The position numbers and the translations under genes are program-made. Under the pieces are notes generated by a model that was given only the letters and a program-made list of their open reading frames with translations, ran no database searches and had not been told where the DNA came from. Of a stretch of 29,877 bases of DNA, positions 1 through 6,591 are shown piece by piece (position 1 is the stretch's first letter; each line of letters begins with the position of its first letter). The stretch is from an uncultured bacterium (GTDB taxonomy: Bacteria; Bacillota; Clostridia; Lachnospirales; Lachnospiraceae): contig CAJMQQ010000034.1 in assembly GCA_905215625.1 (NCBI GenBank), forward strand, positions 1-29,877, in the 5' to 3' direction.

Positions 1-1272
1 GGGTATTATTACTCCAAAAGCGAAAGACCGGGAAAGCATCCTTACCACGAAGCTGGAGTCTATTATATCCAGGAGCCAAGCGCAATGGCAGTAGCAGAAC
101 TTGCAGCGCCCAGGCCGGGAGAGTGGGTTCTTGATCTGTGTGCTGCTCCGGGAGGAAAAAGTACGCAGTTAGCAGGAAAGCTGATGGGGAAAGGCGTACT
201 GGTCTGCAACGAGATCCATCCTGCCAGAGCAAAGATTTTATCCCAGAACATTGAGCGGATGGGAATCGGAAACAGCATTGTGACCAATGAAGATTCCGGA
301 AAGCTGGCTCAATGGTTTGGGCCGGTTTTTGATAAGATTGTCATTGACGCCCCATGTTCCGGGGAGGGGATGTTCCGGAAAGATGAGGAAGCCAGACTGC
401 AGTGGAGCGAAGAACACGTAGCTGCCTGCGCCGTCCGGCAGGCAGAGATTCTGGACAATGGAGCCATCATGTTAAAGCCAGGCGGCCGTCTGGTATATTC
501 TACCTGTACCTTTGCGCCGGAAGAAAACGAGGAGAGCATCCGGGCATTTTTAGAGCGCCATCCAGAATTTGAAATAGAAAAACCGGAAGATTTCTGGAAT
601 GGATTTTCGGGCGGCCGTCCTGAATGGACCAGGGATCCAGATAATGCCAGAACGCATCATCTGGAAGATACCATCCGCATCTGGCCTCACAAGACCAACG
701 GAGAAGGACACTACATGGCAGTACTGAAAAAGCGAGGAGTTTTTGAAGGAAAACCGGCTGGTTCGGAAAGAGGCAGGAAGAGCAAAAAAGACAGATTGGA
801 CAAGCTTCAACGACAGATTGCAGAAACGTTTCTGCGAGAAGCTCTGACAGAGGAACAGGCAGACAAACTGCTGTCCCGTCTGGAAGAAGACGGGATTCTA
901 TTTGGGGATCAGCTTTATCTTTTACCTGAAGGTATTACCAGAATCCTGGGGCCTAAAGCCCTGGACGGCCTCAGGGTGTTAAGAGCAGGACTCCATCTGG
1001 GGACATTTAAGAAAAACCGGCTGGAACCTTCCCATGCACTGGCTCTGTATCTTCATCCAGAAGACGGAAAAAGCTGCCGCCGCCTGAACCTTTCTGACAG
1101 CGTAGACTATCAGGAGAGTATCTTCTATTTAAAAGGAATGTCCCTGCCTGCAAAAGAAGAGAAGGGATGGACTCTGATTGCAGCAGACGGCTGTTCTCTA
1201 GGCTGGATGAAGCAGGCGGGAGGCATACTGAAAAACCATTATCCTAAAGGATTGAGATGGGTTTCGGAATAA
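1..1272 (+). CDS. rsmF: RsmF/NOL1-NOP2-sun family rRNA (cytosine-C5) methyltransferase, 5'-truncated by the window edge
   Basis: The reading frame is open from base 1, so the N-terminus lies outside the window; the first internal ATG (base 85) is not the start because the family motif YYIQEPSAM lies upstream of and across it. Counting from base 1, the SAM-binding motif DLCAAPGGKS is at residues 45-54. Motif IV DAPCSGEGMF is at 116-125, with its Cys at 119, and the STCTF motif carries the catalytic Cys at 169. This Cys pair is diagnostic of RNA m5C methyltransferases. The C-terminal ~170 residues match the extra RsmF-type domain with a PUA-like end (RVLRAGLHLG). The likely substrate is 16S rRNA in the cytoplasm, using S-adenosylmethionine. 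It converges on the leftward pseudouridine synthase and overlaps it by 34 bp, with no room for a terminator. The family is certain; the exact target base is inferred. Confidence 0.93.
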   Translation, partial: GYYYSKSERPGKHPYHEAGVYYIQEPSAMAVAELAAPRPGEWVLDLCAAPGGKSTQLAGKLMGKGVLVCNEIHPARAKILSQNIERMGIGNSIVTNEDSGKLAQWFGPVFDKIVIDAPCSGEGMFRKDEEARLQWSEEHVAACAVRQAEILDNGAIMLKPGGRLVYSTCTFAPEENEESIRAFLERHPEFEIEKPEDFWNGFSGGRPEWTRDPDNARTHHLEDTIRIWPHKTNGEGHYMAVLKKRGVFEGKPAGSERGRKSKKDRLDKLQRQIAETFLREALTEEQADKLLSRLEEDGILFGDQLYLLPEGITRILGPKALDGLRVLRAGLHLGTFKKNRLEPSHALALYLHPEDGKSCRRLNLSDSVDYQESIFYLKGMSLPAKEEKGWTLIAADGCSLGWMKQAGGILKNHYPKGLRWVSE

Positions 1273-2165
1273 GAAGGAAATAGCGCAATCATATCATCAG
1301 GCATCGGTGCAGTAAACTGCATGGGTGCCTTTGTAATTGGATGGAGAAACCGTAGTTTCCAGGAATGGAGCGCCTGCCTGGAAATTCTGGAAAAATCGGG
1401 ATTGTAAAGAAAATCACCAGGAAGGGGATGGCCAATATGGAGAAAGTGGACCCGGATCTGGTGGGTTCGTCCCGTCTCCAGACGGATCCGCGCCAGAGAC
1501 AAATCCGATATAGGGTCATAAAACAGCCGTTTATAGTGTGTTCGGGCTGGATCACCGCAGGAAAGATCTACCATCCGCTCAATTACCGAGTCACCGGTTC
1601 TGCGTATTGGGGCATCTATGGTGCCGGACTCAGGAATACACCCTTTTGCGGCGGCCAGATATTCCTTCTCTATGTGCTGTTCACTGACCTGCCTGGACAA
1701 AAGACAGGCGCTGGCATTGTTTTTGGCGATGATTAAAAGGCCAGTCGTATCCCTATCCAGCCGGCTGATGGCACGAAAGGCAAAGTCTTCCCCTTTTTCC
1801 CTAAAATACCAGGAAAGTCCATTGGCCAGGGTATCGTCCCTGTGCCCCATAGAAGGGTGGACAGGAAGCCCAGACGGCTTATTTAAAATCATCAGATCTT
1901 CGTCCTCATATACAATGGAAAGCTCCATGGGAACCGGATCGATTGAGGAAGAGGAGACAGAATCTGTAATGTGTACGGTCAGAAGACTTCCCTCTGGCAT
2001 CAGGGTTTTGGCAGGAACCGGCCGTCCATCCAGAAGAATGGCGCCATCCTGCCGTTTTAAATCCACAAGAATGCTGTGGGAAAAACCCTCATCACGTAAA
2101 AATCTCTCTGCGGAGAGGGAAGCGTGCTGGGAATCAATCGGATAAGAAATCGTTCGTATTTTCAT
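1239..2165 (-). CDS. RluA-family RNA pseudouridine synthase
   Basis: A 308-residue protein. The N-terminal ~65 residues look like a divergent S4-type RNA-binding domain; the catalytic domain follows from about residue 83 (IVYEDEDLMILNKPSG). The signature RLDRDTTGLLIIAKN is at 135-149, with catalytic Asp137, and ETGRTHQIRVH lies further on. The HRLD motif reads SRLD here, which is tolerated in the family. It isomerises uridine to pseudouridine in rRNA or tRNA; which site cannot be told from sequence. Its start codon lies inside the end of dinB (32-bp overlap) and its own ribosome site is weak (an AAGGA about 12 bases before the ATG). Translation is therefore probably coupled to dinB and the gene shares dinB's promoter. 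Its 3' end runs 34 bp into the convergent methyltransferase gene. Confidence 0.92.
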   Translation of the reverse strand: MKIRTISYPIDSQHASLSAERFLRDEGFSHSILVDLKRQDGAILLDGRPVPAKTLMPEGSLLTVHITDSVSSSSIDPVPMELSIVYEDEDLMILNKPSGLPVHPSMGHRDDTLANGLSWYFREKGEDFAFRAISRLDRDTTGLLIIAKNNASACLLSRQVSEQHIEKEYLAAAKGCIPESGTIDAPIRRTGDSVIERMVDLSCGDPARTHYKRLFYDPISDLSLARIRLETGRTHQIRVHFLHIGHPLPGDFLYNPDFSRISRQALHSWKLRFLHPITKAPMQFTAPMPDDMIALFPSYSETHLNPLG

Positions 2166-3420
2166 GGTGTGTGAGATCCTTACTTAAATGTTTCTGTTTG
2201 CCGGAAGCGTGATCGGCAATGGCATGACTGCTTAAAAAGCTGGCCCGTTTAATACTGTCTACGCCAAAACGGGAGCGGATTTCATCAACGGCTTTTTCAA
2301 ATTCCCGTTTTTTCTGATCCTGGGCAGTATCAAAAAAGCTGATTTGGCCGCTTCCTTCTTCGGCAATCTTGGTAGTCCGGACCCCAATCAGACGGACTGG
2401 GGTTAAATCCCAGAATTCCTCCAGAATCTGGCAGGCTTTTTCATAAATCTGGGAAGTAGAGTCTGTGGGGGAGAGAAGAGTGGCCTGGTGGGACTGGGTA
2501 CAAAAATCCCAGGTTTTTAATTCTACGCAGACACAGTTGCAAAGCACATGGGCGGCCCGCAGCCTGGCTCCTACCGTCTCGCAGAGAGACAAAAGAACCT
2601 GTCTGGCTGTCTCCAGATCCGATACATCCCTGGACAAAGTCAAGCTGTTGCCATAACCTTTATTGACCGGTTCCCGTTCCCCTACGGGGGAATCGTCAAT
2701 GCCATTGGCATACTGGTGAATCAGAACCGAATATTTCTCTCCGAGATGAGGTTTTAAAAATCTGGGATCACAGGCGGCCAGCTGTCCGATGGTGTGAATA
2801 CCCAGAGCATTCATCCGCTTTTGGGCAGAACTGCCTACAAAAAACAGATCCCGTATGGGAAGAGGCCAGAGTTTATCCGGAATTTCTTCTGTAAACAGGG
2901 TGTGGCACTTGTCCGGTTTTTCAAAGTCAGAAGCCATTTTTGCCAGAAGCTTGTTGGGAGCGATACCTACATTGACTGTAAAGCCAAGCTCTTTGTGAAT
3001 GCGGCTGCGGATCTGGTCGGCAGTCTCCAATGGGGAACCAAACAGGTGGATGGTCTCCGTCATATCTAAAAAGGTCTCGTCAATGCTGAATTTTTCGTGA
3101 TCCGGCGTATACTGGGACAAAAGCTCCATCATGGCGTTGGAGCACTGGATATAAAAGTCAAAGCGGGAGGGGACTACCACCAGCTGGGGACACTTTTTAT
3201 AAGCGGAGACCAGAGGTTCTCCGGTGGTAATGCCATACCGTTTAGCAGGAGTGGACTTGGCAAGGACAACGCCGTGTCTGGATTTGGCATCCCCGCCTAC
3301 AGCTGAGGGAATCGTGCGGAGATCGACGGCGCTTTTGTCCTGCTTTAACCGGTAAACAGACTCCCAGCTTAAAAAAGCAGAATTGACATCAATATGAAAA
3401 ATCAATCGTTCTCTGTCCAT
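2134..3420 (-). CDS. dinB: DNA polymerase IV, Y-family translesion polymerase
   Basis: A 428-residue Y-family polymerase that copies past damaged template bases. The metal-binding start FHIDVNSAFLSWES contains Asp11, and FSIDETFLDMT holds the catalytic Asp114-Glu115. The finger-domain stretch AKSTPAKRYGI and the helix-hairpin-helix region (ALGIHTIGQLA, residues 205-215) are present. A candidate sliding-clamp-binding motif QISFF is at 359-363. The variants DVNSAFLSW and DETFLD, rather than the commonest DxDAFYA and DEAYLD, are typical of a Firmicute DinB branch. The start is supported by an AGGAGG about 8 bases upstream. It is the first gene of a leftward operon with the pseudouridine synthase, and the promoter carries a LexA/DinR box, so induction by DNA damage is expected. 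Confidence 0.95.
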   Translation of the reverse strand: MDRERLIFHIDVNSAFLSWESVYRLKQDKSAVDLRTIPSAVGGDAKSRHGVVLAKSTPAKRYGITTGEPLVSAYKKCPQLVVVPSRFDFYIQCSNAMMELLSQYTPDHEKFSIDETFLDMTETIHLFGSPLETADQIRSRIHKELGFTVNVGIAPNKLLAKMASDFEKPDKCHTLFTEEIPDKLWPLPIRDLFFVGSSAQKRMNALGIHTIGQLAACDPRFLKPHLGEKYSVLIHQYANGIDDSPVGEREPVNKGYGNSLTLSRDVSDLETARQVLLSLCETVGARLRAAHVLCNCVCVELKTWDFCTQSHQATLLSPTDSTSQIYEKACQILEEFWDLTPVRLIGVRTTKIAEEGSGQISFFDTAQDQKKREFEKAVDEIRSRFGVDSIKRASFLSSHAIADHASGKQKHLSKDLTHHENTNDFLSD

Positions 3421-3449
3421 AAAACCGCCTCCTGGTAGTTAGTACTTTT

Positions 3450-3478
3450 AGTATATCAGAACATACGTTCTTTGTAAA
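3450..3478 (-). promoter_or_regulatory. dinB promoter
   Basis: Read leftward: -35 TTTACA (complement of 3473-3478), a 17-bp spacer, then -10 TATACT (complement of 3450-3455). Both hexamers are close to the housekeeping sigma consensus and the spacing is ideal. The LexA box lies entirely inside the spacer, so repressor binding would block RNA polymerase. Confidence 0.8.
3459..3470. promoter_or_regulatory. LexA/DinR (SOS) operator of dinB
   Basis: GAACATACGTTC is an exact match to the Gram-positive SOS box GAAC-N4-GTTC; with flanks it is AGAACATACGTTCT. It sits between the -35 and -10 of the dinB promoter. It also lies about 75-85 bp upstream of the divergent carboxypeptidase gene and could affect that too. 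The box is seen directly; LexA control is inferred from the motif, its placement and the gene it serves. Confidence 0.88.
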
Positions 3479-3514
3479 GCCATAAAAGGAATAAAAAAGG
3501 GAAGGAGGAATAAA

Positions 3515-3523
3515 ATGCAGTAA
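3515..3523 (+). other. Two-codon ORF (Met-Gln-stop) behind a strong ribosome site, upstream of the carboxypeptidase gene
   Basis: A near-perfect Shine-Dalgarno GAAGGAGGA (3501-3509) precedes ATG CAG TAA. The real gene start at 3544 has only a GGCGGGG a few bases upstream. The ATG at 3515 is out of frame with the gene by one base; a one-base insertion after it would join the frames. It is either a minimal leader ORF or the remains of the original start after an indel. Confidence 0.45.
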
Positions 3524-3543
3524 GGACCTATCAGGCGGGGCAA

Positions 3544-4851
3544 ATGAGGCGCAGAGAAACAGGATGGATATGGACTGTATGGATGACGGCGGCTATGCTG
3601 CTGCTGGCTATTCCGGTGCTGGGAGAAAATGCTCCCGTCAGGGACCAATCGACTGTGCCAGCAGGAAAACAGATAACCGAAGAGGCAGGAAAACGAGAGT
3701 CGGAGCCGGAAAAGAAGAAAAAGACAGAGCTTAGCCTTCACGCCCAGTCGGCAGTGTTGATGGATGGGAAAACCGGACGGGTATTATATGGGAAGGAAGA
3801 AGAACTGCAGCGCCCGATGGCCAGCACAACAAAAATCATGACCTGTATTCTGGCGCTGGAGAATGGAAATCCGGAGGATCTGGTACAAGTTTCCAAAAAG
3901 GCAGCATCCCAGCCCAAAGTCCGGATGGGAATGAAGGAAGGGGAAACCTACTATTTAAAAGATCTTCTATATGCCCTGATGCTGGAATCCTACAATGATG
4001 CGGCAGTAGCCATTGCCGAACACATTGGGAACACGACGGAAGGATTTGCAGAGATGATGAATGAAAAAGCGAAAAGCTTCGGATGCCGGAAAACGTATTT
4101 TATTACGCCAAATGGACTGGATGCTCAGATAGAAGGCCCGGATGGAACAACGCTGGTTCATTCGACTACGGCAGAGGATCTGGCAAGAATGATGGCGTAT
4201 TGCGTATTAGAGTCGCCGGAAAAAGAAGAGTTTCTGGAGATTACCAGGACAAGAAATTACTGCTTTTCGGATACAGGGAAAAAGAAGACCATTTCCTGCG
4301 TAAACCACAATGCGCTGCTGGATATGGACAAAGAGCTGCTGTCAGGAAAAACCGGCTTTACCGGAGGAGCCGGATATTCTTATGTAGCGGCAGAGAAAAC
4401 AGAGGGAAGAATTTTTACCATTGCGTTATTAGGCTGCGGATGGCCGCCGGACAAAACCTGGAAATGGTCGGACGCCAAAAAACTTTTTGAGTATGGGAAA
4501 GAACATTTTTTCTACCGGGATGTCTATAAGGAACCAGACCTTCCGGAACTTTTAGCAAAAGACGGGATTCCACAAAGCGGAGACTTGTCAGAGCCAGCAG
4601 CAGTCCGGCTGTTTTCAGAGGGAGAAAAGCAGTTTCCTGTCCTGTTAAGAGAAGGGGAGGAGGTGGAGCTTACGGTAAAACTTCCAGAGTCTTTATGTGC
4701 TCCAGTACAGGAAAATATGGTAGTTGGCGAAATTCTTTACACACTGGACGGCCAGATTATCCGGCGCGATCCCATAAAAGTCCTGCATTCTGTTAAAAAA
4801 ATTTCGATATTCTGGTGTCTGGAACAGGTATGCAGAGAATATGCAATTTAA
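3544..4851 (+). CDS. dacF: D-alanyl-D-alanine carboxypeptidase (PBP5/DacF type)
   Basis: A 435-residue, serine-type low-molecular-weight penicillin-binding protein that trims the terminal D-Ala from peptidoglycan pentapeptides outside the membrane. It has a signal peptide (residues ~1-27, hydrophobic core ending in AIPVLG) and a charged, low-complexity linker to ~60. The S11 peptidase domain has all three active-site motifs: STTK with nucleophile Ser94 and Lys97, SYN at 149-151, and KTG at 269-271. A PBP5-like C-terminal domain follows to about residue 410. The last ~25 residues may form the usual membrane-associating helix. The ATG used has a poor ribosome site while a much better one stands before a two-codon ORF upstream, so the N-terminus is uncertain. 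dacF is the closest name; dacA/dacB paralogues cannot be excluded. Confidence 0.92.
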   Translation: MRRRETGWIWTVWMTAAMLLLAIPVLGENAPVRDQSTVPAGKQITEEAGKRESEPEKKKKTELSLHAQSAVLMDGKTGRVLYGKEEELQRPMASTTKIMTCILALENGNPEDLVQVSKKAASQPKVRMGMKEGETYYLKDLLYALMLESYNDAAVAIAEHIGNTTEGFAEMMNEKAKSFGCRKTYFITPNGLDAQIEGPDGTTLVHSTTAEDLARMMAYCVLESPEKEEFLEITRTRNYCFSDTGKKKTISCVNHNALLDMDKELLSGKTGFTGGAGYSYVAAEKTEGRIFTIALLGCGWPPDKTWKWSDAKKLFEYGKEHFFYRDVYKEPDLPELLAKDGIPQSGDLSEPAAVRLFSEGEKQFPVLLREGEEVELTVKLPESLCAPVQENMVVGEILYTLDGQIIRRDPIKVLHSVKKISIFWCLEQVCREYAI

Positions 4852-4923
4852 AAACGAACAGGGAGGCCGATTCTTTTGGCCGCATTTCCCCACTGTTATC
4901 CAAAAACTTTTGTAAAATATAGG

Positions 4924-4986
4924 AAAAAGTGAGCAGAACAATGGAAATCGCTTGTTAAGATTTCTGCGATCTTGCTCATTTTTTTT
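4924..4986. terminator. Hairpin with U-runs on both sides (bidirectional terminator)
   Basis: The sequence AAAAAGTGAGCA (4924-4935) pairs with TGCTCATTTTTT (4973-4984) through 12 positions including one G-T. An inner ATCGC/GCGAT stem (4946-4950 with 4966-4970) is nested inside. On the + strand the hairpin is followed by a T-run to 4986 and would end the carboxypeptidase transcript. On the - strand the pairing arm supplies a U-run as well, so it would also stop leftward transcripts. Confidence 0.72.
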
Positions 4987-5012
4987 ATAAAAAACCTTGA
5001 TATTTTTGTCAA
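4984..5012 (-). promoter_or_regulatory. Candidate leftward promoter facing the terminator hairpin
   Basis: Read leftward: TTGACA (complement of 5007-5012), exactly 17 bp, then TATAAA (complement of 4984-4989). A transcript would begin near 4977 and run straight into the 4924-4978 hairpin, giving an RNA of about 55 nt. No credible leftward gene lies downstream. AT-rich DNA can give a -10 by chance, so this is a candidate only. Confidence 0.45.
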
Positions 5013-5053
5013 ACCGGTATAAACTTAAAATTGGCAGAAATTTTGGTTTGACA
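5007..5053. repeat. 9-bp perfect inverted repeat enclosing both -35 boxes
   Basis: TGTCAAACC (5007-5015) and GGTTTGACA (5045-5053) are exact reverse complements separated by 29 bp. Each arm contains a TTGACA -35 hexamer, one for each direction. A second dyad, AAAATT (5027-5032) with AATTTT (5039-5044), is nested against the right arm. The symmetry could be two back-to-back promoters, an operator, or both. Confidence 0.6.
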
Positions 5054-5076
5054 GTTTGTTGTTTTTTATTTAACAA
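5048..5076 (+). promoter_or_regulatory. Candidate promoter of the carboxyltransferase/Na+-pump operon
   Basis: TTGACA (5048-5053) is followed after 17 bp by TAACAA (5071-5076). The -35 is perfect and the -10 is poor (3 of 6), which fits an activated or tightly controlled promoter. A 5' leader of about 35 nt would lead to the ATG at 5119. Confidence 0.5.
5059..5076. promoter_or_regulatory. Candidate Rex (NADH/NAD+ sensor) operator
   Basis: TTGTTTTTTATTTAACAA matches the clostridial Rex consensus TTGTTAA-N4-TTAACAA at 12 of 14 defined positions, with exactly the right 18-bp length. It covers the -10 of the operon promoter. It lies within an 8-bp inverted repeat AGTTTGTT/AACAAACT (5053-5060, 5072-5079). 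Rex control is inferred; the window does not contain a rex gene. Confidence 0.5.
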
Positions 5077-5118
5077 ACTTGAGAACCATGAAAATATTTA
5101 AAAATGGAGGACTGCAAA

Positions 5119-6573
5119 ATGAGTAATTCAGCACAAACTTCAGCAAGTAACAGAATCACCCGTTTACTTGATGAAAACAGTTTTGTTGAAATCGGCGCAT
5201 ATGTGACTGCCAGAAATACAGATTTCAACATGACTGCCAAGGAAACACCCGCCGACGGCGTAGTGACCGGCTACGGCACCATCGACGGTAATCTTGTGTA
5301 TGTATACAGCCAGGATGCTTCCGTTATGGGCGGATCTATGGGTGAGATGCATACAAAAAAGATTTCTGATATTTATGCACTGGCAATGAAGATGGGCGCT
5401 CCAATCGTGGGCCTTATCGACTGCGCAGGCTTACGTCTTCAGGAAGCAACCGATGCATTAGACGCATTCGGAAAGCTTTATTTAAACCAGACTATGGCTT
5501 CCGGCGTGATTCCGCAGATTTCCGCAGTATTTGGTACCTGCGGCGGCGGCATGGCAGTTTCATTAGGAATGGCTGATTTCACATTTATGGAAGAAAAGGG
5601 AGCAAAGGTATTTGTAAACTCTCCCAATGCATTAGACGGCAACGATGCTGCAAAGTGTGACACTGCATCTGCAAAGTTCCAGAGCGAAGATACCGGACTG
5701 GTAGACTTTACCGGTACAGAAGATGCGATTTTGGACAACATCCGCACACTGGTATCCATCCTTCCTGCAAACAACGAAGACGATATGTCTTATGATGAAT
5801 GCAACGATGATTTAAACAGAGTATGCCCGGATTTAGAGAACTGCGCAGGCGATACTGCTATGGCGCTGTCCTTTATTTCTGACGACCATTTCTTTATGGA
5901 AGTAAAGAAGGCATATGCACCTGAGATGGTGACTGGATTTATCCGCTTAAACGGAACCACCGTAGGCTGTGTGGCAAACCGCACAGAAAGCTATGACGCT
6001 GAGGGCGAAAAGACCGGCGACTATGAGAATAAGCTGACCTCTAAGGGATGCGACAAGGCAGCAGAGTTTGTTTCCTTCTGCGACGCATTCAGCATTCCGG
6101 TTCTGACCCTGGTAAATACTACCGGCTATCAGGCTGACAAGCATACTGAGAGAAAGATTGCAAAGGCAGCAGGCCGTCTGACCTATGCATTTGCCAACGC
6201 GACCGTTCCCAAGGTTACCGTAATAACTGGACAGGCTTACGGAAGCGCTTATCTGACCATGAACAGCAAGTCCATCGGCGCAGATATTGTTTACGCATGG
6301 CCGTCCGCTTCTATTGGAATGATGGATGCATCTGCAGCAGCAAAGATCATGTACGCAGATGAGATTGCAGCTTCCGGCAACGGCGCAGCCCTGATTGCAG
6401 AAAAAGCAGCAGAGTATGCGGATTTACAGTCCAGCGCCCTGGCAGCAGCAAAGAGAGGGTATGTTGACGATATCATCGAGGCCTGTGACACCAGAAAACG
6501 TGTGATTGCGGCATTTGAGATGTTGTTCACAAAGAGAGAGGATCGTCCTGACAAAAAGCATGGCACGATTTAA
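5119..6573 (+). CDS. mmdA: Acyl-CoA carboxyltransferase subunit (MmdA / transcarboxylase 12S / PccB type)
   Basis: A 484-residue protein of the crotonase-fold carboxyltransferase family, which moves a carboxyl group between an acyl-CoA and carrier-bound biotin. The ATG at 5104 is in frame, but the ribosome site GGAGG lies inside the codons that follow it, so the ATG at 5119 is chosen. Both oxyanion-hole glycine clusters are present: GTCGGGMAV at 139-147 in the N half, and GQAYGSAYL in the C half near 375. It is somewhat shorter than the usual ~510 residues. The acyl-CoA could be methylmalonyl-, malonyl- or glutaconyl-CoA; sequence inspection alone does not settle this. It heads a five-gene operon with OadG-, biotin carrier-, OadB- and OadA-type subunits, so it should feed carboxyl groups to the shared biotin carrier. 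mmdA is a family name here, not a proven substrate. Confidence 0.85.
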   Translation: MSNSAQTSASNRITRLLDENSFVEIGAYVTARNTDFNMTAKETPADGVVTGYGTIDGNLVYVYSQDASVMGGSMGEMHTKKISDIYALAMKMGAPIVGLIDCAGLRLQEATDALDAFGKLYLNQTMASGVIPQISAVFGTCGGGMAVSLGMADFTFMEEKGAKVFVNSPNALDGNDAAKCDTASAKFQSEDTGLVDFTGTEDAILDNIRTLVSILPANNEDDMSYDECNDDLNRVCPDLENCAGDTAMALSFISDDHFFMEVKKAYAPEMVTGFIRLNGTTVGCVANRTESYDAEGEKTGDYENKLTSKGCDKAAEFVSFCDAFSIPVLTLVNTTGYQADKHTERKIAKAAGRLTYAFANATVPKVTVITGQAYGSAYLTMNSKSIGADIVYAWPSASIGMMDASAAAKIMYADEIAASGNGAALIAEKAAEYADLQSSALAAAKRGYVDDIIEACDTRKRVIAAFEMLFTKREDRPDKKHGTI

Positions 6574-6591
6574 TAATGAGGTGACAGGTAT

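Noticed and set aside
1618..2145. Rightward ORF of 175 codons
   Set aside because: It lies opposite the pseudouridine synthase gene, has no family resemblance and is a frame shadow.
4952..4969. TTGTTAA half-site resembling Rex before the hairpin
   Set aside because: The second half does not match and the bases are explained by the hairpin loop.
4693..5076. Leftward ORF of 127 codons overlapping the carboxypeptidase end and control region
   Set aside because: Low-complexity Lys/Phe-rich translation of AT-rich DNA, crossing a terminator hairpin and two promoters; no ribosome site.
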